Assembly: GCA_947460595.1 (NCBI GenBank)
Contig: CANHGS010000030.1
Location: 1 to 39,384 of the forward strand
DNA from: Bacteroidota bacterium
GTDB taxonomy: Bacteria > Bacteroidota > Bacteroidia > Chitinophagales > Chitinophagaceae
Length of the DNA stretch: 39,384 nucleotides
Direction of reading: 5' to 3'
How positions within the stretch are numbered: the stretch's first letter is position 1; each line of letters begins with the position of its first letter. Position numbers and translations under genes: made by a program. The notes below the pieces were generated by a model. The model searched no databases. It was given only the letters and a program-made list of their open reading frames with translations, and was not told the DNA's origin. Shown here in pieces: positions 1-8,830 of the stretch.

Positions 1-190
1 AGGAGGAAGAAAGTGAAGAGTGAAGAGTGAAGAGTGAAGAGTGAAGGAGGAAGAAAGTGAAGAGTGAAGAGTGAAGAGAGGAGGAGGAAGAAAGTGAAGA
101 GTGAAGAGTGAAGAGTGAAGAGAGGAGGAGGAAGAAAGTGAAGAGTGAAGAGAGGAGAAGGAAAGTGAAGAGTGGGAGGAAGAAAGAAAA
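1..190. repeat. Nested purine-rich tandem repeat array (GTGAAGA heptamer)
   Basis: The heptamer GTGAAGA occurs in head-to-tail runs starting at about 13, 57, 94, 138 and 165, with roughly 5, 3, 4, 2 and 1 copies. Runs are separated by a spacer of the type GGAGGAGGAAGAAA, so this is a repeat of repeats. The + strand has no C before position 206, and T occurs only inside GTG until about 190. The array touches the window edge and may continue upstream. It lies downstream of the TonB receptor gene and is separated from it by a terminator. No coding potential is evident; function unknown. Confidence 0.9.
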
Positions 191-208
191 GTATAAATTA
201 TTGGGCAT

Positions 209-242
209 AAAAAAAGACCTCGAAATTTCGAGGTCTTTTTTT
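209..242. terminator. Bidirectional intrinsic terminator
   Basis: This is a perfect palindrome. An A-run, the stem GACCTCGAAA / TTTCGAGGTC and a T-run make it U-tailed in both directions. It sits 20 nt past the stop of the minus-strand TonB receptor and would also stop transcription arriving from the repeat array. Confidence 0.88.
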
Positions 243-261
243 ATCTATTGAAGTGATTTGC

Positions 262-3200
262 TTAGAAGATATAGCGAACACCTAATTGTGCTTGCCATAC
301 ATCAGAAGTAAATACGCCTTTACGGTAAGTGCTATACAATAATGCGTTGTTGACAGTGTTGTAACGATACAGTGGAAGACCAGCTGCATCCAGACCTCTG
401 AAGTTTAACAGAGAACTGTTGTTCACTACATAACTAACACCAGCATTATTATCAATCATGTTACCAATGTTGAAGATATCAGCACGTAATTGAATGGTAT
501 GTCTGTTTTTACCAGCAGTAAACAATTCTACAACTGCAGAAGCATCAATCCTAGTTAAATAAGGCATTAAACCACCATTACGTTCTACATAAGAACCCCT
601 GTTTTTCTTTAGGTAGTCATCTTGGTTAATATAAATTTCAAAAGCGTCTTTTTGCATCTGTGCAGTAAAGGTTTGAGCAGTTGCACCAGATCCAATAGTG
701 TATTGTTGGAAGTTCATTTCTGACTGATTTCTTGGAATATACATCAGGTCATTTCCTTGAATACCATCTCCATTCATGTCACCAGAATAGGTGTAAGAAA
801 TCCTACCCCAGTTCTTTGTTTCACTGAAGATAGAGAACTGAACAGCCGCATTTTTACCAATTTCAGTTCTGTAGTTAACGTTAGCAATGATACGGTTTCT
901 CAAATCATAATCACTAAAAGCAATGTCAGGACGGTTATTACCATTTACTGAACGGTTACCAGTCCAGCTGCTAGAAGCAATTGATCCTGGGTTGATATAG
1001 TCTTTGGCACTACCAAAGTTATAAGCAATCATCCATCCAAATCCTTTAGCTTTTAATGGCTTTTCAGCTTTAAAAGTGGCACTCATAGAACCACCATAAG
1101 ATCCGCTTTTCATCACTGTAGCGTCTGTGATATTAGGGTTAATTCTAATAGCAGAAGCTGCAGTATTCAATGTGGCTACACCACCAGAAATAGCATTAGG
1201 ATTTGCATAACGAACACGCTGATCAGGACCAACAAAAGTTCCTACAGGCGCAGTTAAGTTAGCGTTATAATAGTAGATACTATTAATGGCTTGTGTAAAT
1301 ACCAATTCACCACCAACAACAATGTCTTTATAGATTTTGTAGTCAACAGCCAAATTTGAACGGAATACTTTAGGGAAACGGAAAGTTTCTTCAGAAGTTG
1401 CAATATTATAAGAAGGAGCAGGTACAGCAGGGTTAGGTACAAATCCTGCAGGAGCTGCAGAAGGCGTAGTTGGTCTGAAAGGAATAGTAGTAGTACCAGC
1501 AGCTGAAGTCAGGTTCAATGAACCATTTTGAACGCCATTATTACCAACTTGGTTACTGATAAATACAAATGGAGGACGGCCAGTAAATAAACCAGCACCA
1601 CCTCTTACTTGAATACGCTTGTCTCCGTTAATGTCATAGTTAAATCCAACCCTAGGACTTACCATCAATTTTGCGCTAGGCAAAACAGAAGTACTCAATT
1701 TAGTAGGTTGACCTAATTCATTCAAGAAACTATATCCATCAACTTGTGTATTTACATATCCAGATCCTACAAAATAAGGAACTTCCATACGCACCCCATA
1801 AGTCAGGTTGAAATTCTTTTCTAATTCAACTTCGTCTTGAATATAAGCGCCAATATTTCTTGCTTTGGTTTCTGCTAACCAAACCGCACCACCAGGCATA
1901 TTACTGAAAGCTGAAGTATATTTCAGTGCAACTGGATTGGTTGTCATAGCCGGGTTGGCCAAATAAGCGTTGGCAGAAGTATAAAAATCAGCCAAAGTGT
2001 TGAACGTATAGATACCATTAATTTGAGCAGTGAATCCATTTACATAGTTAAATGCTTCATAGCTGATACCTGCTTGAATAGTGTGTTTGCCACCATAGAA
2101 AGTAAGGTTATCAGAGAACTGCCAAGTGTCAGTATCCAATTTGTTATTAGGAGTAAATGGATCATTACCAAAAGTCATATAGGTATTGCTATTACCATCC
2201 TGTATATCTACTGTTGGGAAACTACCACCTTTCACAGCTCTGTAATCTCTGTTAGCAGTATAACCAAAAATGATTTCATTGTTCAATTTGCTGCTGAAAC
2301 GGCTGTTCAACTGCGCAATAGCAGAGTACAAGTCATTATTGATTTCATAAGCAGTATTAGAAAAGCTCATAGCATTGATGTTGTTTCTAGAACCACCCAA
2401 TGAACCAGAGTTACTAATTGATATGTCTTTCTTAGATTTCAAATAGTTGTAACGAACACTGAATTTGTGTTTGTCATTGATATTCCAGTCAATACGACCA
2501 AGACCTTTGTCACTTCTGGTTAGGAAAGAATAGTCTTGGTATGCACCAGCATCATAATTGAATTTGGTTTTCAAGAAAGTAGACATTGCGTCTAAGTCAG
2601 AAGACTTAACACGTGTAACGTTTCCACCACTATTGCTACCTGTACTTGCAACAAAACTAGTTCCTGGGTCAGTTCTTCTTTCACCTTCATAACTCAAGAA
2701 GAAGAATAATTTATTTTTAATTAAAGCACCACCCAAACTACCACCAAATTGCTTAACATCAAATGCAGTTGTTACAACGTCTTGTTTTCCTTGAGCACCA
2801 GCTTTGGTTCCAACCAATCCTTCATTTCTATTGTTGTAAAAACCAGTACCATGGAAATTATTGGTACCTGACTTAGTTACAGCATTGATACTTGCACCTG
2901 TGAAGCCTGCATCCCTTAAGTTATAAGGAGAAACGTTCACTTGAATTTCTTCAATGGCGTCCAAAGAAATAGGAGTAGATCCTGTTTGGCTACCATTCAA
3001 GGCTTGCAGACCAAAACTGTTGTTGAATACTGATCCATCCAACGTAAAGTTGATGGCCCTATTATCTTGACCCCCAAAAGAAGTACCATTTGATTGAGGA
3101 GTCATTTTGGTAAAGTCAGTGATGCTTCTAGATAGCGTTGGCAAAGAAGAAAGCAAACGCTTGTTGATATTGGTACCTGTACCTTTTCTGTCTTTGGAGA

Positions 3201-3588
3201 TTAAAGCACCTTTTCTGGCACCAGTAACCACCACTTCTTGTAACTGTGCGTTTGCATCAGTCAAAGCAGCATCAATCACACTTGGTTCACCCAATTGGAT
3301 ATAAACATCAGATACAATTTCTGTTTTCAGACCTACATAACTTATAGTGATCTTGTATGGACCACCAATACGCAAACCTGGTAGGTTGAACCTACCTGTT
3401 GTAGCAGAAACAGTTTTGTACTTAGTTCCAGAAGGTTCGTGAACAGCTTCAACGGATGCACCACCCAATGGGCCAGTTTTTGCATCACGTACGGTACCGG
3501 TAATGGAACCGTTGGTAACCTGTGCCATTGCGGAAACGGCTATCAAATAGGCCATTGCGCTTAGCAAAATTCTCTTCAGATTTAACAT
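262..3588 (-). CDS. Oar-like TonB-dependent receptor with carboxypeptidase-regulatory-like domain
   Basis: This is an outer-membrane beta-barrel transporter or adhesin-like receptor of about 1108 aa, energised through TonB. Residues 1-23 form a signal peptide ending AMAQ. Residues about 28-110 are a CarboxypepD_reg-type beta-sandwich (GSITGTVRDAKTG, then GRFNLPGLRIGGPYKI), the arrangement typical of Oar-family receptors. A plug domain follows (GTGTNINKRLLSSLPT, then FTLDGSVFNNSF), then a long barrel ending GVRYIF with the terminal aromatic residue usual for outer-membrane proteins. The frame is open upstream to 3639, but the ATG at 3588 starts directly at the signal peptide and fits the promoter. 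No SusD partner is adjacent, so a polysaccharide-utilisation role is not supported. Substrate unknown. Confidence 0.9.
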   Translation of the reverse strand: MLNLKRILLSAMAYLIAVSAMAQVTNGSITGTVRDAKTGPLGGASVEAVHEPSGTKYKTVSATTGRFNLPGLRIGGPYKITISYVGLKTEIVSDVYIQLGEPSVIDAALTDANAQLQEVVVTGARKGALISKDRKGTGTNINKRLLSSLPTLSRSITDFTKMTPQSNGTSFGGQDNRAINFTLDGSVFNNSFGLQALNGSQTGSTPISLDAIEEIQVNVSPYNLRDAGFTGASINAVTKSGTNNFHGTGFYNNRNEGLVGTKAGAQGKQDVVTTAFDVKQFGGSLGGALIKNKLFFFLSYEGERRTDPGTSFVASTGSNSGGNVTRVKSSDLDAMSTFLKTKFNYDAGAYQDYSFLTRSDKGLGRIDWNINDKHKFSVRYNYLKSKKDISISNSGSLGGSRNNINAMSFSNTAYEINNDLYSAIAQLNSRFSSKLNNEIIFGYTANRDYRAVKGGSFPTVDIQDGNSNTYMTFGNDPFTPNNKLDTDTWQFSDNLTFYGGKHTIQAGISYEAFNYVNGFTAQINGIYTFNTLADFYTSANAYLANPAMTTNPVALKYTSAFSNMPGGAVWLAETKARNIGAYIQDEVELEKNFNLTYGVRMEVPYFVGSGYVNTQVDGYSFLNELGQPTKLSTSVLPSAKLMVSPRVGFNYDINGDKRIQVRGGAGLFTGRPPFVFISNQVGNNGVQNGSLNLTSAAGTTTIPFRPTTPSAAPAGFVPNPAVPAPSYNIATSEETFRFPKVFRSNLAVDYKIYKDIVVGGELVFTQAINSIYYYNANLTAPVGTFVGPDQRVRYANPNAISGGVATLNTAASAIRINPNITDATVMKSGSYGGSMSATFKAEKPLKAKGFGWMIAYNFGSAKDYINPGSIASSSWTGNRSVNGNNRPDIAFSDYDLRNRIIANVNYRTEIGKNAAVQFSIFSETKNWGRISYTYSGDMNGDGIQGNDLMYIPRNQSEMNFQQYTIGSGATAQTFTAQMQKDAFEIYINQDDYLKKNRGSYVERNGGLMPYLTRIDASAVVELFTAGKNRHTIQLRADIFNIGNMIDNNAGVSYVVNNSSLLNFRGLDAAGLPLYRYNTVNNALLYSTYRKGVFTSDVWQAQLGVRYIF

Positions 3589-3608
3589 AAATTGCAGATT
3601 TAAAGCTG

Positions 3609-3616
3609 CAAATATG
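3609..3616 (-). promoter_or_regulatory. -7 box of TonB receptor promoter
   Basis: On the minus strand this reads CATATTTG followed by CAGC, one mismatch from the Bacteroidota -7 consensus TAnnTTTG. It lies 20 nt before the chosen ATG. No convincing -33 TTTG is visible. Confidence 0.45.
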
Positions 3617-3678
3617 GTGTTAAAATCGTAAACTAACACGTATTATCACATAAATTTTAGGTTAATAAGCCCAGTGTC

Positions 3679-3704
3679 TAAACAAAATGTTCTCATTTTG
3701 TTTA
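3679..3704. promoter_or_regulatory. Perfect 11-bp inverted repeat in divergent promoter region
   Basis: TAAACAAAATG and its exact reverse complement CATTTTGTTTA flank a TTCT loop. It lies about 90 nt upstream of the TonB receptor start and 245 nt upstream of ribBA. It could be an operator dyad or an RNA hairpin; no T-run supports a terminator. Confidence 0.5.
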
Positions 3705-3923
3705 TAACTCAGAACTTGAGGTGCAGCGTTTGTATTAGGGGCTTTTTGATTCATAGGCTTTGGCAACAAGGCCCAATTAGGGGCAACTTCTTTATTTAAA
3801 GCTTTATTATATTAAGTAATATGCATTAAAATAAATTTATATTTATATCCATTTATTATTTAAATTCTTAAAATAATTGATATGCAAACGCGCTTTTCAA
3901 GCAGATAATCCGTTTGCCTAACG

Positions 3924-3931
3924 TAGTTTTG
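3924..3931 (+). promoter_or_regulatory. -7 box of ribBA promoter
   Basis: TAGTTTTG matches TAnnTTTG exactly and is followed by CAGCC. It ends 17 nt before the ATG at 3949, predicting a leader of about 10 nt. Confidence 0.6.
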
Positions 3932-3948
3932 CAGCCTAATTGAAAAAT

Positions 3949-5151
3949 ATGCTAGATAGGATAGAAGACGCCATTGAAGCCATTAAAAGTGGACAGTTGG
4001 TGATAGTGGTGGATGATGAGGACCGTGAAAATGAAGGCGATTTTATAGTAGCGGCTAGGCATGCTACCCCAGAGGTTATCAACTTTATGAGTAAAGAGGG
4101 AAGGGGGTTAATCTGCGCGGCTTTGTCCGAGAAACGCTGTAAAGAATTGGAATTGGAGCCCATGGTAAGATCCAATACCTCCTTGCATGAAACGGCATTT
4201 ACAGTTTCCGTTGATTTAATTGGTCAGGGAACATCAACGGGTATTTCTGCCCAGGACAGATCCAAAACCGTTTTGGCATTAATAGATCCGGCTACTAAAG
4301 CAACTGACCTGGGAAGGCCGGGACATATTTTTCCATTAATTGCCAAAACTGGAGGTGTATTGCGTAGGACTGGTCATACAGAAGCTACTATTGACCTAGC
4401 AAGACTGGCTGGATATGAACCCGCAGGTGTGTTGGTAGAAGTTATGAATGAAGATGGAACCATGGCTAGGTTACCGCAACTGTTAGAGATTGCAAAAAAA
4501 TTCAGTCTTAGAATCATTTCAATCAAGGACTTGATTGATTATCGATTAAAATCAGATTCTTTAATTGAAGAGCTGGTAAGGGTAGAAATGCCCACCAAAT
4601 ACGGCGATTTTAAGTTAGTGGCTTTTAAAGAAAAGACAACAGGCGCAGAGCATTTGGCCTTGATAAAAGGTGCATGGGAATTGGACGAGCCAGTACTGGC
4701 AAGGGTTCATAGTAGTTGCTTTACAGGAGATATTTTAGGCAGTATGCGTTGCGATTGTGGCGAACAGTTACACAAAGCAATGAAAATGGTAGAGCAAGAA
4801 GGGAAGGGCATTATTCTTTATATGAATCAAGAGGGAAGAGGCATTGGTTTGATTAATAAATTAAAAGCCTATAAACTTCAGGAAGAAGGGATGGATACAG
4901 TTGAGGCCAATATTCATTTGGGTTTTGGTATGGATGAACGTGACTATGGCGTTGGTGCTCAAATATTGCGCAGCCTCAACGCAACCAAATTGAAATTGAT
5001 GAGCAATAATCCCAGAAAGCGGGCAGGACTCAAGGGGTATGGAATTGAAATAGTAGAGACCGTTGCTATAGAAACGGTTCCCAATGTCCACAATGAAAAA
5101 TACTTGCAAACCAAGCGCGATAAAATGGGGCACGAAATTTTAGGTCACTAA
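3949..5151 (+). CDS. ribBA: Bifunctional 3,4-dihydroxy-2-butanone-4-phosphate synthase / GTP cyclohydrolase II
   Basis: This cytosolic riboflavin-biosynthesis enzyme of 400 aa supplies both precursors of the pathway. The N-terminal RibB half makes DHBP from ribulose 5-phosphate and shows [11 protein letters not shown] (21-31), GTSTGIS (94-100) and RPGHIFPL (123-130). The C-terminal RibA half opens the GTP imidazole ring and carries the zinc cysteines C257, C268 and C270 in [14 protein letters not shown], then NQEGRGIGL (293-301) and GMDERDYG. Length and domain order are normal. The frame also opens at a TTG nine nt upstream, but the ATG at 3949 fits the family start and the promoter spacing. 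Its 3' end lies 4 nt from the convergent next gene. Confidence 0.97.
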   Translation: MLDRIEDAIEAIKSGQLVIVVDDEDRENEGDFIVAARHATPEVINFMSKEGRGLICAALSEKRCKELELEPMVRSNTSLHETAFTVSVDLIGQGTSTGISAQDRSKTVLALIDPATKATDLGRPGHIFPLIAKTGGVLRRTGHTEATIDLARLAGYEPAGVLVEVMNEDGTMARLPQLLEIAKKFSLRIISIKDLIDYRLKSDSLIEELVRVEMPTKYGDFKLVAFKEKTTGAEHLALIKGAWELDEPVLARVHSSCFTGDILGSMRCDCGEQLHKAMKMVEQEGKGIILYMNQEGRGIGLINKLKAYKLQEEGMDTVEANIHLGFGMDERDYGVGAQILRSLNATKLKLMSNNPRKRAGLKGYGIEIVETVAIETVPNVHNEKYLQTKRDKMGHEILGH

Positions 5152-5155
5152 TTAT

Positions 5156-5983
5156 TTAGTGTTTGTAAGAACTGGGAGCAGCAAGTTTTTTTACTGCTGT
5201 TTTCAGTTCTTCAATTTCCTTTTGTTGGTTAATCAGGTAGAGGGTAAGTTCTTCTACTTTCTTTAATAGTAAACCATTCATTTTGCCCAAGTCCAAACCA
5301 TCATTCATGACTTCAGAAGTGGTTGGCATATCAGGCAAATGTTTGTTGTCCTGAATGAATTGCTCCAGTTTCTTTAAAGACATTAATCGGTAGTCAATAT
5401 CAAAAACATTGTCATACCAATCTTTGGAATCCTTTACAGCTACTTTTACTTTTTCAGTTAAGATACCCTGTTCAACAAATAATTTGTAACCATCATATTG
5501 GGTTTGAACATCACCTATTTTTATCCTTCCTTCGTAAGAGTCAATAGAGAAAAATTCCTTTTCTACGGCATCTGTTTGGGACTTAAAACTAATTTTAAAG
5601 GTCTGGGGTGTTTTTATAGTATTGTCTCCAGAAACCCTTGCGCCTATTGTCCAATAACTCACATTTTTAGGGTCTGTCACGTTCCCGTTTGAGAACATAA
5701 TGCTAGGTTCATTTTGACCAGAAGAAGCCCATTCGTTGCTCAGTTTTAATAAAATGTTTTTATTGCGCACATTCCCTGCCCCTTTTTTAATTTCTAAAGA
5801 GGCTCCAGGTGTTTGGGTACCAATACCGGTAAATCCTGAGGAAGGGAAAACGTTTTCTCCGCCTGCGCTAACTGTTCCAGAAGGGGATTTTTTTGTATTG
5901 CTAGTATTGCGTGGGTAGGCTTGCGCAAACCCATTATAAATAAACAAGCAAAAAGCCATTGAGCTAAGGATGATTTTTTTCAT
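5156..5983 (-). CDS. Secreted protein with C-terminal coiled coil, tail-fibre-like
   Basis: This is a 275-aa protein with a signal peptide (MKKIILSSMAFCLFIYNGFAQ). After a G/S-rich linker comes GIGTQTPGASLEI, a motif seen at the start of many Bacteroidota surface or tail-fibre-like proteins. The C-terminus has the phylum's common block LEQFIQDNKHLPDMPT, then GLDLGKMNGLLLKKVEEL, leading into a predicted coiled coil (about 235-265) rich in E and K. Such proteins are probably trimeric or surface-displayed, but no precise function is known. No phage genes surround it, so it is not evidence of a prophage. It has its own -7 box at 6035-6042. Confidence 0.75.
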   Translation of the reverse strand: MKKIILSSMAFCLFIYNGFAQAYPRNTSNTKKSPSGTVSAGGENVFPSSGFTGIGTQTPGASLEIKKGAGNVRNKNILLKLSNEWASSGQNEPSIMFSNGNVTDPKNVSYWTIGARVSGDNTIKTPQTFKISFKSQTDAVEKEFFSIDSYEGRIKIGDVQTQYDGYKLFVEQGILTEKVKVAVKDSKDWYDNVFDIDYRLMSLKKLEQFIQDNKHLPDMPTTSEVMNDGLDLGKMNGLLLKKVEELTLYLINQQKEIEELKTAVKKLAAPSSYKH

Positions 5984-6034
5984 GGATAGTCTGTTTTCAT
6001 GGATTTACTGCGCTTGCAATAAATAGGGTTTGGA

Positions 6035-6042
6035 CAAATGTA
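6035..6042 (-). promoter_or_regulatory. -7 box of the secreted coiled-coil protein gene
   Basis: On the minus strand this reads TACATTTG, an exact TAnnTTTG match, 51 nt before the ATG. It lies downstream of the phoH terminator, consistent with independent transcription. Confidence 0.5.
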
Positions 6043-6118
6043 ACTTTTAAACGCCCATTTGTCTAACCCACCAAACGTTCAAAACCCTCCAAAATTGTGC
6101 AATGAGTAAGGGCTAAAG

Positions 6119-6146
6119 TAAGAAAGCGGCCATTGCCGCTTTCTTA
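6119..6146 (-). terminator. Terminator-like hairpin after phoH
   Basis: A perfect 12-bp stem is built on AAGAAAGCGGC / GCCGCTTTCTT with a 4-nt loop. It starts 9 nt past the phoH stop. The following T-run on the minus strand is weak, so termination may be partial. Confidence 0.65.
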
Positions 6147-6154
6147 AAGATTCC

Positions 6155-7144
6155 TTATCGCTGCGGAGAATGTCCGTATTCTTGTTCTTCCCTTTCCTTT
6201 TCCTTCTCGTAGGCCCTGATGATGGCTTTTACCAAACGGTGACGCACTACGTCCTCTTCATTGAGCTCAATATGGGCAATTCCATCTACATTTTTTAGGA
6301 TTCTAGTAGATTTTTCTAATCCACTGCGCATATTTCTGGGAAGGTCTACCTGAGTAGGGTCACCAGTAATAATGGCTTTTGCGTTGGCACCAATCCTGGT
6401 TAGGAACATTTTCAATTGAAGGTCATTGGTGTTTTGCGCCTCATCTAGAATAATAAAAGCATTGTCTAAGGTTCTGCCTCGCATGTAGGCAAGAGGGGCA
6501 ATTTCAATGGTACGAGTACTCATATAATAGCCTAGCTTATCGGCTGGAATCATATCGTCCAATGCGTCATATAAGGGACGCAAATAAGGGTCAATCTTTT
6601 CCTTTAAATCGCCCGGCAAAAAACCCAAACTTTCACCTGCTTCTACTGCAGGTCTGGTTAGAATGATTTTTTTGACCAATTTATTTTTTAGCGCCCTAAC
6701 AGCTAACGCAACTGCCGTATAGGTTTTTCCTGTACCAGCAGGTCCAATGGCAAAAACAATATCGTTTTTGTCTGCAGCCTGCACCATTTTTTTCTGATTT
6801 TGTGTTCTAGCCCTTACGGTTTTACCATTTGGACCAAAGACCAACACATCATTGGGGTTTCTGTCTACAAAATTGTCAATGGATTCTGTGTCATCACCTC
6901 CTAAAATTTGCTGAAAATAAATTTCACTCAAATGTCCATTCCTTTCTAGGTACTGGATAATCAAGTCAATTTTTTCTTTAGCGGAATCAATCTGCTCAGG
7001 CGCACCGCTCAATTTTAATTGGGTACCACGAGATAGGATTTTTAAGAGCGGGAATTTCTTTTTAAGAATATCAAGTTTTCCATTATTGACGCCAAAAAAC
7101 TCAATGGGGTTAACGGTTTCTAGGTTGATGATTTTTTCAGTCAA
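6155..7144 (-). CDS. phoH: PhoH-like ATPase
   Basis: This cytosolic P-loop ATPase of the PhoH/YbeZ family (329 aa, normal length) is thought to act in RNA metabolism or ribosome maturation. An N-terminal domain of about 100 aa is followed by Walker A GPAGTGKT (134-141), the stretch ILTRPAVEAGE, Walker B IILDEAQN (231-238) and the GDPTQ motif (261-265). The C-terminus is highly charged. The only usable start is the TTG at 7144: no ATG or GTG lies in frame between the upstream stop and Walker A. It follows rpe on the minus strand after a 192-nt gap. The often-linked partner ybeY is not present next to it. Confidence 0.93.
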   Translation of the reverse strand: MTEKIINLETVNPIEFFGVNNGKLDILKKKFPLLKILSRGTQLKLSGAPEQIDSAKEKIDLIIQYLERNGHLSEIYFQQILGGDDTESIDNFVDRNPNDVLVFGPNGKTVRARTQNQKKMVQAADKNDIVFAIGPAGTGKTYTAVALAVRALKNKLVKKIILTRPAVEAGESLGFLPGDLKEKIDPYLRPLYDALDDMIPADKLGYYMSTRTIEIAPLAYMRGRTLDNAFIILDEAQNTNDLQLKMFLTRIGANAKAIITGDPTQVDLPRNMRSGLEKSTRILKNVDGIAHIELNEEDVVRHRLVKAIIRAYEKEKEREEQEYGHSPQR

Positions 7145-7336
7145 TCTGTTACGTTTTAGAGATTACGGGATATTGCTTATTTGGGTTAAGGCCTTTCTCA
7201 AATTTAATTGGATATACCCTAAACATCCTACTATTTCTTATACACAAGTGTGGATAGAAAATAAAGAACTTACCGTGTTAATCCCTAATAAAGGATTCTA
7301 ATCAGTAAGTAGCAATTTGATAATACCATTGAAAAA

Positions 7337-7984
7337 TTACAATGCTTTCAAAGCGGCAATAGTAGCAATTGGATCTGCTGATTTAAATACGGTACTACCG
7401 GCTACCAAAACATCGGCACCAGCTGCTAAAATTTCCTTGGCATTTTCTAAGGTAACACCACCATCAATTTCAATTAATGTAGAGAGGCCTCTTGATTGAA
7501 TCATTGCCTTGAGGGTCCTGATTTTTTCTAATGTTTTTAATATAAAAGATTGTCCTCCAAATCCAGGGTTGACACTCATTAGACAAACAACATCAATATC
7601 TTGTAAAACATCATCTAGTAAAGATACTGGGGTAGAGGGATTTAAGGCAACACCTGCCTTCATTCCTAGTAATTTAATTTGTTGCAAATTCCTGTGTAAA
7701 TGAGGGCAAGCTTCTTGGTGTACGGTTAAAATATCGGCACCAGCTTTTTTAAAAGCTTCTGCATAATTGCCTGGATTTTCAATCATTAAATGAACATCAC
7801 AAACTTTAGAAGTGGCGGTTCTAATTTGTTCAATTACGGGAAGGCCAAAACTAATATTGGGCACAAATACGCCATCCATTACATCTAAGTGAAACCAATC
7901 GGCAACACTTTGGTTGAGCATACGGCTTTCAGCACCTAGTTCTAAAAAATTGGAAGCTAATAAGGAGGGAGCAATGATGGCCAT
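7337..7984 (-). CDS. rpe: Ribulose-phosphate 3-epimerase
   Basis: This enzyme interconverts ribulose 5-phosphate and xylulose 5-phosphate in the pentose-phosphate pathway; it is a cytosolic TIM barrel. The protein is 215 aa, the family's usual length. Metal and catalytic residues are visible: H32 and D34 in HLDVMDGVFVPN, H65 in VHLMIENP, and D174 in IDGG. Phosphate-binding loops VNPGFGGQSF (138-147) and AGSTVF are present. The start ATG lies 17 nt after a -7 box in the 44-nt gap that separates it from the TPR lipoprotein gene. The product, or its substrate Ru5P, also feeds RibB made by ribBA nearby. Confidence 0.97.
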   Translation of the reverse strand: MAIIAPSLLASNFLELGAESRMLNQSVADWFHLDVMDGVFVPNISFGLPVIEQIRTATSKVCDVHLMIENPGNYAEAFKKAGADILTVHQEACPHLHRNLQQIKLLGMKAGVALNPSTPVSLLDDVLQDIDVVCLMSVNPGFGGQSFILKTLEKIRTLKAMIQSRGLSTLIEIDGGVTLENAKEILAAGADVLVAGSTVFKSADPIATIAALKAL

Positions 7985-8001
7985 AATTCTTTGTTTGGCG
8001 G

Positions 8002-8009
8002 CAAAATTA
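8002..8009 (-). promoter_or_regulatory. -7 box of rpe promoter
   Basis: On the minus strand this reads TAATTTTG, an exact TAnnTTTG match followed by CCGCC, ending 17 nt before the rpe ATG. Confidence 0.6.
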
Positions 8010-8028
8010 AGTATTTGCCCTTAGAGAA

Positions 8029-8826
8029 CTAATTTTTCAAATGGCTAATAGCAGAACTGGCTTCTTTTAAATTGGGGTCTAGTGCCAGCGATCTCTCATA
8101 TTGGGCAATGGCTTCTGCGTTTTGTTGTTGCGCTTCGGCTGTTTTTCCCAGCCAATAATATCCATCAGCATAATTATTTCTGATAGTTACCACTGTCTGA
8201 AAAACTTGATGAGCCTCCTGATATTGTTTGGCCTCAAAAAAGAGGAACCCTTTTTCCATATATGCTTCCAAATAGCCATAATTATTATTGATACAGGCAT
8301 TGAATTGACTAATTGCAGCTTTTGTATTGCCTGTTCTAGCATGATATACGCCAAGGATAAAGTTGCAATGAGACTGATAGGTTCTGCCCAATCGCATTTC
8401 TGCAACCTGTGCTACTATTTTAAATACCCTACTATCCTTTGTTTCTGCAAACAGATTTCCTAGCGTTAGCAGTACATCTGGGGTTGGGTATATTTTAGAT
8501 GCAATACCATAAGCGCCAATTGCAGCAAGGGTATCACCCGATCTTTCTTGTAGGCTTCCCAGTTTAAACCATAGCCCAAAATTCCCACTGTCTTTTTTTA
8601 TTAAGGAGTCCATTTGTACCATGGCAAGTTGCAACTTACCCAGACTGTCCAGTGCGTCTACCAATTGTACCCTCAAACCTACACTGTCAGGGTGTTTGGC
8701 CACATTGTCCAAAAGCTGTTCTACTTGCAGGGAGACTTGTTTGTTTTTAAGGATGTCTGCTTTTTGTTCCTTGTTCTTGCAAGCAAAGAGAAAGCATGCA
8801 CCAATGATTAACCATAGCATTTTCAT
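8029..8826 (-). CDS. TPR-repeat lipoprotein
   Basis: This is a predicted lipoprotein of about 265 aa. The start at 8826 gives a lipoprotein signal peptide whose lipobox ends LFAC, with C16 the acylated cysteine. The rest is helical tetratricopeptide repeats: segments with the W/L/G/Y...A...Y/F pattern include GLWFKLGSLQERSGDTLAAI, EAYMEKGFLFFEAKQYQEA and GYYWLGKTAEAQQQNAEAI. TPRs mediate protein-protein contacts; the partner is unknown. The frame is open 12 codons further upstream, but those codons overlap the promoter and delay the signal peptide. It is divergent from the TolB-like gene. Confidence 0.85.
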   Translation of the reverse strand: MKMLWLIIGACFLFACKNKEQKADILKNKQVSLQVEQLLDNVAKHPDSVGLRVQLVDALDSLGKLQLAMVQMDSLIKKDSGNFGLWFKLGSLQERSGDTLAAIGAYGIASKIYPTPDVLLTLGNLFAETKDSRVFKIVAQVAEMRLGRTYQSHCNFILGVYHARTGNTKAAISQFNACINNNYGYLEAYMEKGFLFFEAKQYQEAHQVFQTVVTIRNNYADGYYWLGKTAEAQQQNAEAIAQYERSLALDPNLKEASSAISHLKN

Positions 8827-8830
8827 ACTA

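Larger units (their letters stand above)
3589..3948. other. Divergent intergenic region, TonB receptor / ribBA
   Basis: These 360 nt hold no gene. They contain the two outward promoters, an 11-bp hairpin at 3679-3704, and a strongly AT-rich stretch from about 3795 to 3890. No FMN riboswitch core is recognisable upstream of ribBA. Confidence 0.7.

Noticed and set aside
1..190. CRISPR array or coding repeat protein
   Set aside because: Units are 7 nt without unique spacers, and the sequence is simple purine repeat with no open reading frame of convincing composition.
2023..2403. 126-aa ORF antisense to the TonB receptor gene
   Set aside because: It lies wholly inside a well-supported gene on the other strand, with no promoter and no recognisable protein features.
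262..3588. SusC of a polysaccharide-utilisation locus
   Set aside because: No SusD-like lipoprotein or glycoside hydrolase is adjacent, and the sequence is closer to the Oar-like type.
3640..3948. FMN riboswitch upstream of ribBA
   Set aside because: The conserved RFN core is not visible, and the -7 box sits only 17 nt before the ATG, leaving no room for an aptamer in the leader.
5156..5983. Prophage tail fibre
   Set aside because: The motif block is common in secreted Bacteroidota proteins; the gene has a signal peptide and there are no phage neighbours.
7086..7301. 71-aa ORF in the rpe-phoH gap
   Set aside because: It overlaps the phoH 5' end in antisense and shows no domain, signal peptide or promoter.
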